A stretch of DNA of 64,000 nucleotides from DASTFY01 sp963769115 (GCA_963769115.1 CAVYKN010000019.1:186001-250000), one strand, 5' to 3'. Positions 20,970-30,315 are shown, numbered from the stretch's first letter. Numbers and translations: made by a program. The notes: generated by a model not told the origin, from the sequence alone.

Positions 20970-21989
20970 GGCGCCGAGCGGAGGAAGACCACCGGGGGCG
21001 AAGACGGCCGGTTGGCCGCCGGTGTGCCAGAAGACGACGTCGTCGTCGGGTCCCCAACGACCGGCGGTGGCGAGCGACAACAAGCCGGCGAAGGCCTTCG
21101 CCGTGTAGACGCGATCGAGCACCCAGCCGCCGTGGCGGGCCGCCCACAGGAGCGCGTCGTCGGCCTCCGGCGTCGGCACGGCGTACTCGTCCCCGAGGGC
21201 CGAGCCCTCGAGGTGGACGTCCGCGGCATCGACCCGGACGTCGTCGAGCCCGAGGTGCGCCAGCGTCTCGTCGGCCAGCTCCGCCGTGTACGACTCCGCC
21301 AGCAGGATCCCCTTGGCCACGGCGAACGCGACGACGTCCGGGACGGCCTCTCCCCCGGCGGCGAGCGCGGCCCGCCCGGCCAGCAGACCCGCGTGCGTAC
21401 CGCCGCTGGAGGTCGCATGGACGACCGCCCGCGGGTGGCAGCCGGCGTCCGCGCACTGCGCCATGAGCTCCGCGAACGCCGCCGCGAAACCAGCCGCTCC
21501 GATCGCCGTGCTGCCGCCGATGGGAATGGTGAAGGGTCGCCGGCCCTGCGAACGCAGCTCCGAGGCCAGCCCGTCCTTCGCCTCTTCGAGCTCACCCCAG
21601 TCATCCGTGCCGGCATGGTGCGCCCGCGCGCCGAAGAGCGCCGAGAGGAGCTGGTTGCCGGCCGGTCGCTCCGGCGGCGCGCCGCCGAGCACCAGGTGGA
21701 CGTCCAGGCCGAGCCGGGCGCCCGCGGCCGCGGTCATCCGGCAGTGGTTGGACTGGCCGGCTCCGACGGTGACGAGCGTGTCAGCGCCCTCGGCCATCGC
21801 CGCACCGCACAGGTGCTCGAGCTTGCGGGCCTTGTTGCCGCCCATCCCCAACCCCGTCAGGTCGTCGCGCTTGACCCACAGGCGGGCACCCCCGGGCAGC
21901 AGCGGCCCCCGCTCCAACGGCGTGGGCAGCGTGGCCAGCTCGGCGCGCGGCTGCGCGGCGATCGCCGCCGCCAATCGCTCGGCGCTCAC
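20951..21989 (-). CDS. PLP-dependent D-cysteine desulfhydrase / ACC deaminase family enzyme (probable frameshift near the end)
   Basis: Family motifs are LPTPLERGPLLPGGARLWVKRDDLTGLGMGGNKARKLE, with the PLP Lys in GGNKARK, VGAGQSNHCRM, ATSSGGTHAGLLAG and FWHTGGQPAVFAP. The GTG start at 21989 overlaps the ArgJ stop (GTGA), so translation is coupled. After PAVFAP the frame stays open deep into the opposite glutamine-synthetase gene. Dropping one C in the C5 run near 20993 gives VVFLRSAPYMRSK and a stop at 20951, a normal length. It would release ammonia plus pyruvate and H2S, or 2-oxobutyrate. The exact substrate is unknown. Confidence 0.75.
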
Positions 21990-23151
21990 GTCGTGTAGTC
22001 GGCGTTGATCCGCACGTACTGATCGGAGAGGTCGCAGCCGTACACCGTGAATGCGCCCTCGCCGATGTCGAGGGTGACGTGGATCAGCACCTCGTCGCCC
22101 TTCATGTAGCGGGCCAGCGCGGACAGACCTTCCTGGTCGACATCGCCCGGGTAGACCTCTTGGGCGACCGAAGCGGATGACGACCCGCTCCTGATCGATG
22201 TCGGTGTCGTCCGAGCACTTGCCGATGGCCATGGCCACCCGCCCCCAGTTCGGGTCGGCGCCGTGCACCGCGGTCTTCACGAGGGGCGAGTTGACGATGG
22301 CCTTGGCGACACGCTTGGCCTGGGCGTCGTCCGCGGCGCCCGTCGACCCTGACCTCGATCAGGGTGGTGGCGCCCTCGCCGTCCCGCGCCACCTGCCGGG
22401 TGAGCGAGAGGGCCACGGCGTGCAGCGCCGCCTCGAGGTCGGCCGGCACCACCGGGCCCGCGGCGCCACTGGCCAGGATGGCGGCGGTGTCGCTGGTCGA
22501 CGTGTCGGTGTCGATGCTGAGCGCGTTGAACGTCCGGTCGATGACCCGGCGGAAGAGCTGGTCCAGCTCGGCCGTCCCGACCTCGGCGTCGGTCACGAAC
22601 AGGGTGATGAGCGTGGCCATGTCCGGCTCGATCATGCCGACGCCTTTGGCGATGCCGACCACCCGAGCCGCACCCGCCTGGGCTTCCGCGACCTTTGGGA
22701 CGGTGTCCGTGGTCATGATGGCCCGGGCGGCCGCCAGCGCGTCCCGGCCCTCGAACGGCGCCGCCAACCCGCGCAGGTAGGCGCGGACGCGGTCCATCGG
22801 GTACCGACGCCCGATCACCCCCGTCGACGCCAGCAGCACGTCGCTCGACTCGGCGCCCAGCGCGGCGGCGACACCGGCCACCACCTCGTCGGCGTCGGCC
22901 TCGCCCACCGCGCCGTTGGCGACGTTGGCGTTCTTCGAGATGACGGCGAACGCCTGCAGGCGGCCGTCGGTGACGTGCCGTCGGCTGACGGTCACACTGG
23001 GGCCGGCGAAGCGCGATCGGGTGAACACCGCCGCCGCCGGGCAGGGCCGGTCGGCGGCGATGACCGTGAAGTCAGCGGTGTCGTCCTTGATGCCGATGTT
23101 GGCGACGTGGCACGAGAACCCGGCGGGCAGCTCGACCATGAGATCGTCCAT
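21986..23151 (-). CDS. argJ: Bifunctional glutamate N-acetyltransferase/ornithine acetyltransferase ArgJ (two apparent frameshifts)
   Basis: The sequence matches ArgJ along its length: LPAGFSCHVANIGIK, FTRSRFAGPSVTVSR, VISKNANVANGAVGEADA, STGVIGRRYPMD, the autoprocessing site IEPDMATLITLFVTDA with the nucleophilic Thr after Ala, and DTDTSTSDTAAILASG. Shifts near 22345 and 22165 are needed to reach KTAVHGADPNWGRVAMAIGK, then ALARYMKGDEVLIHVTLD, ending NADYTT. It recycles the acetyl group in arginine synthesis. No other arg gene is present. Its partner downstream is a PLP desulfhydrase. Confidence 0.85.
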
Positions 23152-23185
23152 GGTCAGAGCCTGCCAGCCCGGCTCCCCAGGTGCG

Positions 23186-23974
23186 CTACGGCGCGGAAGA
23201 CCCCGTGACCGGGCCGATCAACTTGAAGACCGCGCCCGTCGGATCGGCCAGGGTCGCCAGCCGCCCGTACGGCGTGTCCTCGGCGGGATGGATCACCGAG
23301 CCGCCGAGCTCGAGCGCCTTGGCGATCGTGGCGTCCGCGTCGTCGGTGCCGAAGTACACCGACCAGTGTGCGGGGACGCCCTCGGGCAGGAACCCCGAGG
23401 CGTCCATCACGCCGGCCACCTGCTCCTCGCCGTCCTTGGCCGTCGTGTAGCGGAACTCCGGCGTGTCGCCCATCACCTCGGTCTCCCAGCCGAACACCTG
23501 GCGGTAGAACTCGATGGAGGCGTCGTAGTCGCGGGTGTGGAGCTCGAACCAGTTCGGCGTCGATGTCTCCCCGACGACCTCGAGGCCCGGATAGGTGCCG
23601 GGCTGCCACATGCCGATGCCCGCGCCGCCGGCATCGGTCATGAACCCCATCGTGCCGAGATCACCGACCGGCATGGGCGGGACGATCACTTGACCGCCGT
23701 TGGCGGCCACGGCCTCGGCGGTCTTGGCGGCGTCGTCGGTGGCGAGGTAGATCGACCAGACATCCGGGATCCCGGCGTCCGGCTGGGCCTTCATGCCGCC
23801 CGCCACACGCACACCGCCGTGGGTGAAGTTGAAGTAACCGCCGAACTCCTCGTTCGGCTCCTCGGCCGTCCAACCGAACAGCTCGCTGTAGAACGCACGG
23901 GATCGGTCGGGATCGGACGTCATCAGGTCGACCCAGCTGGGTGCTCCGACCGGGACGCTGGTTCTCGTCGGCAT
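23186..23974 (-). CDS. Tandem VOC (glyoxalase-like) domain protein
   Basis: The 262-aa protein has two repeats of the VOC fold: PSWVDLMTSDPDRSRAFYSELFGW and PNWFELHTRDYDASIEFYRQVFGW, each followed by a domain ending in ADPTG- or TDAGG-type strands. ATG 23974 is chosen for its GGAGACA Shine-Dalgarno. The open frame extends 63 bases further. Such two-domain proteins are common in actinobacteria, and most have no known substrate. It is followed by argJ after 34 bases. Confidence 0.8.
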   Translation of the reverse strand: MPTRTSVPVGAPSWVDLMTSDPDRSRAFYSELFGWTAEEPNEEFGGYFNFTHGGVRVAGGMKAQPDAGIPDVWSIYLATDDAAKTAEAVAANGGQVIVPPMPVGDLGTMGFMTDAGGAGIGMWQPGTYPGLEVVGETSTPNWFELHTRDYDASIEFYRQVFGWETEVMGDTPEFRYTTAKDGEEQVAGVMDASGFLPEGVPAHWSVYFGTDDADATIAKALELGGSVIHPAEDTPYGRLATLADPTGAVFKLIGPVTGSSAP

Positions 23975-24048
23975 GAGGTTGTCTCCTGTGCTCGTGGATG
24001 GACTGGGATGTGGACGCCCGCCGGTCCGCGAACTCATCGCCGGAATGG

Positions 24049-25054
24049 TCAGTGCGGCAGCGCCTCGACCAGCAGCCGGCAGACGGGCCAGGTCCCTTCC
24101 GAGGTGTTCGAGATGATCGTCCAGGTCAGCGCGCGCCCAGGATCGTGGACGCTGCGGAACGAGACGCCGGCGTCGTACCCCTCGAGGAACACCGCGTCCC
24201 CGGACTCGAACATCCAGAAGCCCAACCCGTACCGCCGGTCCTCCTCCGGGTAGTCGCTCCGCGGTCGCACCATCTCCGCGACCGTGGCCTTGGGCACGAT
24301 CCTCCCCTCGAAGAGAGCGGCCCAGAACGAGGACATGTCGGTGGTCGTCGAGTAGACGCCACCGTCCCCGTTGCCGCGGACGGGGAGGTGGAAGACGTTG
24401 GTCCGCGAGACGTCCTCCATGTCGAGGTAGCCGAGGGCGACCCCACCGGGCAGCTCGTCCGAGCGGAGGAACTCGGTTTCGTGCATCTCGGCCGGCAGGC
24501 AGACCCGCTGCGCCACCAAGTCGTGGTAGGGCACGCCACTGGCCCGCTCGGCCAGCAGGGCCAGCACCATGTAGCCGCCGTTGTTGTAGGCGAAACGATC
24601 ATCGGGCGGGAAGCTCGTCGGGTAGCCGTCGAGGCGGGGGAGAAAGTCCTCTGTCACCACCAGCTCGTGGACGGCGCCCATCACGTAGTCGTCGATGTCG
24701 TTCCCGGCCTCTTCGTCGAGGTAGTCACCGATGCCGGACCGGTGGCCCAGCAGGTGCTCGACCGTGACGCGGTCGTCGATCAGCGGCAGATCCTCGCCCA
24801 GGATCGACCGCGCGGTGGTGGTCAGCGACAGGGTGCCCTCGTCGACGAGCGACATGACGGCGAGGGCGGTGAACCCCTTGTTGCCGCTGGCCAGCGCGAA
24901 CCGGGTGGTGGGGGTGTTGGCGATGCGCCAGCCCCGGTGGGCCCACCCGTACGCGACATCGAGCTCGACCGCGCCATCCCGCTCGATGCGCACCACACCC
25001 GAGAAGTCCGATCTCGCGCGCCACCTCGTCGACGGCGGCGGCCAGGTCGGTCAT
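24049..25054 (-). CDS. Serine hydrolase, beta-lactamase class C/PBP4-like (one apparent frameshift)
   Basis: The catalytic SxxK is in ALASGNKGFTALAVMSLV, followed by LLGHRSGIGDYLDEE, the YxN motif FAYNNGGYMVLALL and a late GLGFWMFESGD. The family includes esterases, DD-peptidases and beta-lactamase-like proteins. The true start is probably ATG 25054 (MTDLAAAVDEVAREIG), joined to FSGVVRIERDGAVELD by a one-base shift near 25007. That start overlaps the GNAT stop by 4 bases (ATGA). No signal peptide is seen, so it is likely cytoplasmic. Confidence 0.75.
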
Positions 25055-25476
25055 GACTGGAGCTCCAGAAGGCCGGCGAGGGAGGGGCGGAACCCGCAGG
25101 CCTCGAGATAGAAGGGCTTGAGGGGCTCGTCGAAGTCCACGTGGAGGAGCTCGCAACCTGCGGCGCGGGCCCCATCAGCGGCCACCGCGACGACCTGCCG
25201 GCCGATGCCCTCGCCACGGGCGCTCGCCGCCACCATGGTGTCCTGCAGCCAGGCGTGGACCAGCCCGTCCCAGAGCACGTTCACGAAGCCGACCAGCTCG
25301 CCGCCCCGGCGGGCGACCACCCAGCCGAGGCTGTGCGCGGCCGTGAGCTCTTGCCAGTTCCACTCCGACTCGGCGAAGAGGCGGGTCTCGAAGGCCTCGG
25401 CGTGCAGCCGGTTCGCCTCGTCGTTCGTGAAGCTCCCTCGCCACTCGAACGTGATGTCGTGGGTCGCGTCGGCCAT
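25051..25476 (-). CDS. GNAT family N-acetyltransferase
   Basis: The 141-aa protein has the GNAT core: GWVVARRGGELVGFVNVLWDG, the acetyl-CoA loop VAASARGEGIGRQVVAVAAD, and a C-terminal FYLEACGFRPS. It starts at ATG 25476 and is translationally coupled to the downstream serine hydrolase. The substrate is unknown. Confidence 0.8.
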   Translation of the reverse strand: MADATHDITFEWRGSFTNDEANRLHAEAFETRLFAESEWNWQELTAAHSLGWVVARRGGELVGFVNVLWDGLVHAWLQDTMVAASARGEGIGRQVVAVAADGARAAGCELLHVDFDEPLKPFYLEACGFRPSLAGLLELQS

Positions 25477-25499
25477 CGGCGCGACGCTACCGGGCCGGG

Positions 25500-26333
25500 T
25501 CAGCGCGCCAGCTCGAGATACCGATCGTCGTCGTAGGACGAGAGGAAGCTCCCGAGCTCGTCGACAACGTGGCTCATGGACCGTCCGGCGAAGAGCAGCG
25601 GCTGGTACACGGTGATGTCGTACGGGGTCGTTCCCATCGCAACGATGTCGAAGTCGCGGATCTCCGCGCGACGGAACGCATCGAGCTCGCCGAAGGACGA
25701 CAGGAGCCCGGCGCCGTACGTACGCAGCTCCCCGGCCTCCCAGGCCACGCCGAACTCGAAGCTGAACCAGAACACCCGGCTGAAGAACTCGTGGGCGGCG
25801 TCGGTCTCCGCCCGCTGCGAGGCCTCGCCGGCCAACTGGTACAGGTCGGCGAACGACGGGCTGGCCAGCATGTTGGCGTGCCCGACCAGCTCGTGCACCA
25901 CGTCCGGCTCCGGCGTGTACAGCGGCACCGAGTGGTGGCGGACGTACTGCGTCGAGCAGAACGTCCGGTCGGCCAGGCTCCCGTAGAACTCACGGGCGGG
26001 GACCAGGCCGGGGACCGGGCGCATGCGAAAGCCGGTCAGCGCGTCGAGACGGGTACTGACCTCGCGGAGCTGCGGCACGCGGTCGCGGGGAAGATCCAGC
26101 CGCGCCGCGGCGTCCACGTACTCCCGCACCGCGTAGCCCTCGTGCTTGGCAGCCAGCTCCCCGGAGACCAGCGCCCACAGCGCGTCCTCCTCCGGTGCGT
26201 AGACCACGTCCGGGATGGGATCGCCGGGGCGGTACGCCGCGCCGACCTCGGCGATGGCGTCCCGTCGTGCCCGGTACTCAGGATCTGACGCGCCCGGGTG
26301 GTCGGCCGCCAGGTCGACCGCCGGTCCGCTCAA
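25500..26333 (-). CDS. phhA: Phenylalanine 4-monooxygenase (aromatic amino acid hydroxylase)
   Basis: At 277 residues it is the length of bacterial PhhA. The iron ligands are the two His of VVHELVGHANML and the Glu of FWFSFEFGVAWE. Upstream are FRMRPVPGLVPAREFYGSLADRTFCSTQYVRHHS, typical of the biopterin-binding region, and later YDITVYQPLLFAG. It hydroxylates phenylalanine to tyrosine with tetrahydropterin. Tryptophan as substrate cannot be excluded. Its start (ATG 26333) faces a divergent Lrp-type regulator, a common arrangement for aromatic amino acid catabolism. Confidence 0.88.
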   Translation of the reverse strand: MSGPAVDLAADHPGASDPEYRARRDAIAEVGAAYRPGDPIPDVVYAPEEDALWALVSGELAAKHEGYAVREYVDAAARLDLPRDRVPQLREVSTRLDALTGFRMRPVPGLVPAREFYGSLADRTFCSTQYVRHHSVPLYTPEPDVVHELVGHANMLASPSFADLYQLAGEASQRAETDAAHEFFSRVFWFSFEFGVAWEAGELRTYGAGLLSSFGELDAFRRAEIRDFDIVAMGTTPYDITVYQPLLFAGRSMSHVVDELGSFLSSYDDDRYLELAR

Positions 26334-26353
26334 GGTCGAGGTGCGTGCGCATG

Positions 26354-26435
26354 ACCACCAGTGAACCAGCGGAGGAACCGATCATCCAGCCATCAGGCCA
26401 AGGTCGAGACGACTGTCAGCCAGCACCACCAGTGA
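26354..26435. promoter_or_regulatory. Paired direct repeats between phhA and the Lrp gene
   Basis: ACCACCAGTGA occurs at 26354-26364 and again at 26425-26435 in the 131-base divergent intergenic region, 71 bases apart (about seven helical turns). Lrp/AsnC proteins wrap DNA around octamers and often use phased repeats, so these are candidate binding sites. The 11-base identity is by eye; no motif statistics are possible here. Confidence 0.35.
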
Positions 26436-26464
26436 TCGACAGATCGTCCGGCTACGATGCGATC

Positions 26465-26935
26465 GTGGTCGAAGACGTCCAGCTCGACGCGGTCGACGCT
26501 GCCCTCGTCCGGGAGCTGGTGGCCGACGGCCGGCTGTCGATGAACGAGCTGGCGGCCCGGGCCGGGGTGTCGAGGGCGACGGCGTACAGCAGGGTCGAGC
26601 GGTTGCGCCGGGACGGCGTCATCACGGGGTTCACCGCCACCGTCGATCCCGCCCGCGTCGGCTACGGGGTGACGGCCCTCATCCTCCTGAACGTCCGCCA
26701 GAGCGACTGGCGGGAGGCCCGGGACGCCTTCCTCGCCATTCCCGGCCTCTCGTACCTGGCCATGACCAGCGGCGCGTTCGACATGGCGATGGTGGTGCGG
26801 GCCCCGGACGTCCACCACCTGCGGGACGTCGTGCTGGGCGAGTTGCACGACATCCCGCACGTCCGCAGCACGCAGACCGTCTTCGTGCTCGAGGAGCACG
26901 GACCACTCCCACTGCCCGAGGGCGGCCCACCGTGA
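26465..26935 (+). CDS. Lrp/AsnC family transcriptional regulator
   Basis: The 156-aa protein has an AsnC-type HTH at the N-terminus (DAALVRELVADGRLSMNELAARAGVSRATAYSRVERLRRDGVI) and a RAM ligand/oligomer domain (VTALILLNVRQSDWREA, YLAMTSGAFDMAMVV). GTG 26465 puts the HTH at the usual distance from the N-terminus. It is divergent from phenylalanine hydroxylase and probably responds to phenylalanine or tyrosine. That is inference from position. Confidence 0.85.
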   Translation: MVEDVQLDAVDAALVRELVADGRLSMNELAARAGVSRATAYSRVERLRRDGVITGFTATVDPARVGYGVTALILLNVRQSDWREARDAFLAIPGLSYLAMTSGAFDMAMVVRAPDVHHLRDVVLGELHDIPHVRSTQTVFVLEEHGPLPLPEGGPP

Positions 26936-26954
26936 GCCGCCCGGACCGGACCGG

Positions 26955-28199
26955 TCAGGTGGCGTAGGCCTCCTCGGCGTGCTGGGCGAGGTCGAGGCCC
27001 TCCTCCTCCTGGGCCGGCGTGATGCGCAGTCCGATCGTCTTGTGCAGCGCCATGCCGATGATGAAGGTGACGACGAACGAATAGGCGATCGTCACCACCG
27101 ACGCCACGGACTGGTCCCAGAGCAGTGAGAGCCCGCCGCCGAGGAACAGGCCCTCGTCGACGACCGCCGCGTTGATGGCCGAGTCGGCGAACAGGCCGAG
27201 CATGAGCGAGCCGGCGAGACCGCCGACGAGGTGCACGGCGATCACGTCCAGGCTGTCGTCGAGCTTGAACGCCCGCTTGATCCCGAGCGCCAGGTAGCAG
27301 ACGGCACCTGTGACGAGACCGATGTAGACCGGCGCCATCCCACCGACGAAGCCGGCGCAAGGCGTGATGGCGACGAGGCCGGCGACGGCACCCGAGGCGG
27401 CCCCGAGCGTCGTGGCGTGCCCGCTCTGCAACCGCTCCACGACCAACCAGCCGAGCATGGCGGCCGACGCGGCGAGGAAGGTGTTCATGATCGCCTGGGC
27501 CGCGATCCCGTCGGCGGCGAGCGCCGAGCCGGCGTTGAACCCGGCCCATCCGAACCACAGGATGCCGGTGCCGATGATCGTCAGTGGGAGGTTGTGCGGC
27601 CGCATGGGCGTCTCGGGGTAGCCCTTCCGCACGCCGAGGATGATCACCAGGGCGACCGCGGCCGCGCCGGCGTTCATGTGCACCACGGCGCCGCCGGCGA
27701 AGTCGAGCGCACCCAGCTCGAAGAGGAAGCCGCCGCCGAAGACCCAGTGGGCGACCGGCCCGTAGACGAGGATCAGCCAGAGGCCGATGAAGATGGCGTA
27801 GGCGCTGAACTTGAGCCGATCCGCGGTCGCGCCGGTGATGAGGGCGGGCGTGATGATGGCGAAGGTCATCTGGTAGGCGCAGAACAGCACGAAGGGGATG
27901 GTCAGGAAGCCGAGGAAGCTGTCCGGCCCGCCGGGCGCCGCCCCCGGTGTGACGTCCTTCAGGAAGGCGTAATCGAGGTTGCCGATGAAGCCGCCGTTGC
28001 CGGCGTCACCGAAGGCCAGGCTGAAGACGATCGCCACCCAGAGGATGGCCAGCAGACCCATGGCGAAGAAGTTCTGCATCAGCATCCCGAGCACGTTCTT
28101 CGAGCGCACCATGCCGCCGTAGAAGAGCGCCAACCCCGGCGTCATGAACAGGACCAGGGCCGTCGAGATCAGCACCCAGGCGGTGTTGCCTGTATCCAC
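26955..28199 (-). CDS. amt: Ammonium transporter (Amt/MEP/Rh), paralogue 1
   Basis: The protein has about 11 TM helices and 414 residues, opening DTGNTAWVLISTALVLFMTPGLALFYGGMVRSK. The twin pore His are in GGAVVHMNAGAAA and IAVHLVGGLAGSL, and AHWVFGGGFLFE and FGWAGFNAGSAL are Amt hallmarks. I prefer GTG 28199 because AAGGAG sits five bases before it; GTG 28205 is also in frame. No PII (glnK) gene follows. The C-terminus KTIGLRITPAQEEEGLDLAQHAE is the usual regulatory tail. A GlnR-like box lies 43-68 bases upstream. Confidence 0.92.
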   Translation of the reverse strand: MDTGNTAWVLISTALVLFMTPGLALFYGGMVRSKNVLGMLMQNFFAMGLLAILWVAIVFSLAFGDAGNGGFIGNLDYAFLKDVTPGAAPGGPDSFLGFLTIPFVLFCAYQMTFAIITPALITGATADRLKFSAYAIFIGLWLILVYGPVAHWVFGGGFLFELGALDFAGGAVVHMNAGAAAVALVIILGVRKGYPETPMRPHNLPLTIIGTGILWFGWAGFNAGSALAADGIAAQAIMNTFLAASAAMLGWLVVERLQSGHATTLGAASGAVAGLVAITPCAGFVGGMAPVYIGLVTGAVCYLALGIKRAFKLDDSLDVIAVHLVGGLAGSLMLGLFADSAINAAVVDEGLFLGGGLSLLWDQSVASVVTIAYSFVVTFIIGMALHKTIGLRITPAQEEEGLDLAQHAEEAYAT

Positions 28200-28217
28200 A
28201 CCCACTCCTTCGCTCGG

Positions 28218-28874
28218 TCATGTGAGACAGGCGAAAGATTTGTCACCGTTCGTTACGCGGTTGTTTCGCCGCTGGGACGGCGCAGGCACGGACACCTTCG
28301 ACCGGGGCGGCATGAGATCGACACGAGGGCGGCAGTCGTCTGACGCCACTCTGAACGAGCGCGCGAGCTTCAGCGCTCGGCGGCGCTCCCGGGGGACCTC
28401 CAGCAGGTAGCCGCGTCCGCGGACGTTGTGGAGCTGGAGACCGACCTCCCGCACCCGCCGGCCGACACGCCCCATCACGGCCTTCATCGCCACCGCGTCC
28501 GAGCTGCCGCCGGTCTTCGCGTAGACCTCCCGGAGCGCATCAGCCCCGACGAGCCGGCCCGCATGGTCGACGAGCTCCTCCACGACCGCCACCTGGGACG
28601 GAGGGATGGGCACCCATCGCCCCCGGAGCCAGAGCAGACCGTGCTCGTCAAGTCGCGGTGCGGCATCGAGCGGGACCCGCGACCGCAGCGTCGCCTGACG
28701 GGCCATGACCTCGCTCACGTCGACCGGTGCCCGCACCCAGTCCTCGAGCACGTCCCAGCTCTCGGGCGGCGGATGCCCCTCCGCGACCACGAGCAGCCGG
28801 GGCCGCCCGGCCCGGGCCAGCTCCCGCCGCCGCGCCTCCTGCGCCGGCCAGTCGAGCAACGGCACGTCGAGCAC
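28218..28874 (-). CDS. Orphan OmpR-like winged-helix regulator with degenerate receiver region
   Basis: The C-terminal half has a PhoB/OmpR winged helix: SQVAVVEELVDHAGRLVGADALREVYAKTGGSSDAVAMKAVMGRVGRRVREVGLQLHNVRGRGYLLEV. The N-terminal 90 or so residues (VLDVPLLDWPAQEARRRELARAGRPRLLVVAEG) resemble a receiver fold, but I see no phosphoacceptor Asp in the usual context and no sensor kinase nearby. GTG 28874 is a guess, since no good ribosome site is visible. About 55 residues follow the wing, which could reflect an indel. Lying just upstream of amt it may be a nitrogen regulator of GlnR type, by inference. Confidence 0.6.
   Translation of the reverse strand: MLDVPLLDWPAQEARRRELARAGRPRLLVVAEGHPPPESWDVLEDWVRAPVDVSEVMARQATLRSRVPLDAAPRLDEHGLLWLRGRWVPIPPSQVAVVEELVDHAGRLVGADALREVYAKTGGSSDAVAMKAVMGRVGRRVREVGLQLHNVRGRGYLLEVPRERRRALKLARSFRVASDDCRPRVDLMPPRSKVSVPAPSQRRNNRVTNGDKSFACLT
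28242..28267 (-). promoter_or_regulatory. GlnR-like nitrogen regulator box upstream of amt
   Basis: Read on the minus strand this is GAAAC-n6-GTAAC-n5-GTGAC. The actinobacterial GlnR consensus alternates GTnAC and GaAAC boxes about six bases apart, so the match is suggestive. It lies 43-68 bases upstream of the preferred amt start, inside the 3' tail of the preceding regulator gene, where an internal amt promoter would be expected. Confidence 0.4.
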
Positions 28875-28920
28875 GTGCGGGATCTGCGCCCACGGCGCGG
28901 ACGGTACCGGTCCTGGACCA

Positions 28921-30315
28921 TCAGCGCGACGCGCCGGCGCGGGTGGCACCGACCACCGGCACAGCGACCGGGGCCTCCTCCTCGTGGCGCGGCGCGGGCA
29001 CCGTGCGCAGGAGGAGGAATCCGAGCGCTCCCGCGGCGGCGCTGGCGACGAGGATGCCGATCTTGGCCGACGACACGAGCGCGGCATCGTCGAACGAGAG
29101 GCCGGTGACGTAGAGGGCCACCGTGAAGCCGATGCCCGCAGTGACGGCGAGCCCGACCATGTGGCGCCACGTGACGGACGCCGGCAGCCGGCCGACGCCC
29201 AGCCGGACAGCGAGCCAGGCCCCACCGAACACACCGATCGTCTTGCCCAGCACCAGCCCGGCGACGACCCCGAGCGTCACCCGCGCGTCGAGCCCCGCGA
29301 CATCGAGCCGGACGCCGGCGTTGACGAGTGCGAACAGCGGCACGATGCCGAACGCCACCCACAGGTTGAGCCGCCCCTCGATGCGCTCCAGCGGGGACGC
29401 CGTCTCCCTGGCGTAGCGGGCGAGGTCCTCGGCCGCCACCTCGTCGCTGGTCTCGATGCGGTCGACCAGACCGTGGGCCACGTCGCCGAACTCGGACGGA
29501 TCGTGGAACGGGCGCGTCGGGGTGAGCAGACCGAACACCACGCCGGCGATGGCGGCCTCCACCCCGCAGCGGTACATCGAGTACCAGCACACCGCGCCCA
29601 GCGCGACGTAGGGGAGCATCGACCTCACCTCGAGGCGGTGCAGCGCCAGCGTCACGAGGACGCTGAGCACGGCCAGGGCGAGCCACGCCAGCCGCACGTC
29701 GTCGGCGTAGAAGATGGCGATCACGACGATGCCGCCGACGTCGTCCACCACGGCCAGGGTGAGGATGAAGATGCGCGCGCCGAGTGGCACGCGGGATCCG
29801 GCCAGCGTCACCACGCCGACCGCGAAGGCGATGTCCGTGGCCACCGGGATGCCCCAGCCGCTCGCGCCCGGGTGGCCGGCGTTGAGCAGGGTGTAGATGA
29901 GGGCCGGCACGAGCATGCCGCCGAGCGCGGCGATGGCCGGGAGCGCGGCGGCCCGGCGGTCGCGCAGCTCGCCCGTCACGAGCTGGCGCTTGATCTCGAG
30001 CCCGGCCAGGAGGAAGAAGAGCGTCATGAGCCCGTCGTTGACGACGGCGTGGAGGTCGAGCTCGAGCTGCACGAGCGAACCGAAGCTCAGATCGAACGGC
30101 GTGCTCAGGAAGCGCTCGTACGACTCGTGCCAGGGCGAGTTGGCCCACACCAGCGCGGCGAGCGCGGCGACGAGCATGACGATCCCGCCGGCCGCCTCCA
30201 CCTGGGTGAAGCGGAGCGCGGGACGCACGAAGGCCCGGGGTACGAACCGGTCGGAGTCCTTCCACGTCGGTCGGACGGCGGGAACGGTGCCGTTGACCGG
30301 CCGCGGTTCGCTCAC
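28921..30315 (-). CDS. nhaA: Na+/H+ antiporter NhaA
   Basis: The 464-aa protein has the NhaA core: VNDGLMTLFFLLAGLEIKRQLVTGELRDRR, WGIPVATDIAFAVGVVTLAGSRVP, the adjacent Asp pair in LAVVDDVGGIVVIA that exchanges Na+ and H+, and LGKTIGVFGGAWLAVRLG. It has about 12 TM helices. The C-terminal region carries an additional Glu/Pro-rich tail (APRHEEEAPVAVP). It starts at ATG 30315, just past the hairpin that follows the second ammonium transporter. Confidence 0.92.
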   Translation of the reverse strand: MSEPRPVNGTVPAVRPTWKDSDRFVPRAFVRPALRFTQVEAAGGIVMLVAALAALVWANSPWHESYERFLSTPFDLSFGSLVQLELDLHAVVNDGLMTLFFLLAGLEIKRQLVTGELRDRRAAALPAIAALGGMLVPALIYTLLNAGHPGASGWGIPVATDIAFAVGVVTLAGSRVPLGARIFILTLAVVDDVGGIVVIAIFYADDVRLAWLALAVLSVLVTLALHRLEVRSMLPYVALGAVCWYSMYRCGVEAAIAGVVFGLLTPTRPFHDPSEFGDVAHGLVDRIETSDEVAAEDLARYARETASPLERIEGRLNLWVAFGIVPLFALVNAGVRLDVAGLDARVTLGVVAGLVLGKTIGVFGGAWLAVRLGVGRLPASVTWRHMVGLAVTAGIGFTVALYVTGLSFDDAALVSSAKIGILVASAAAGALGFLLLRTVPAPRHEEEAPVAVPVVGATRAGASR

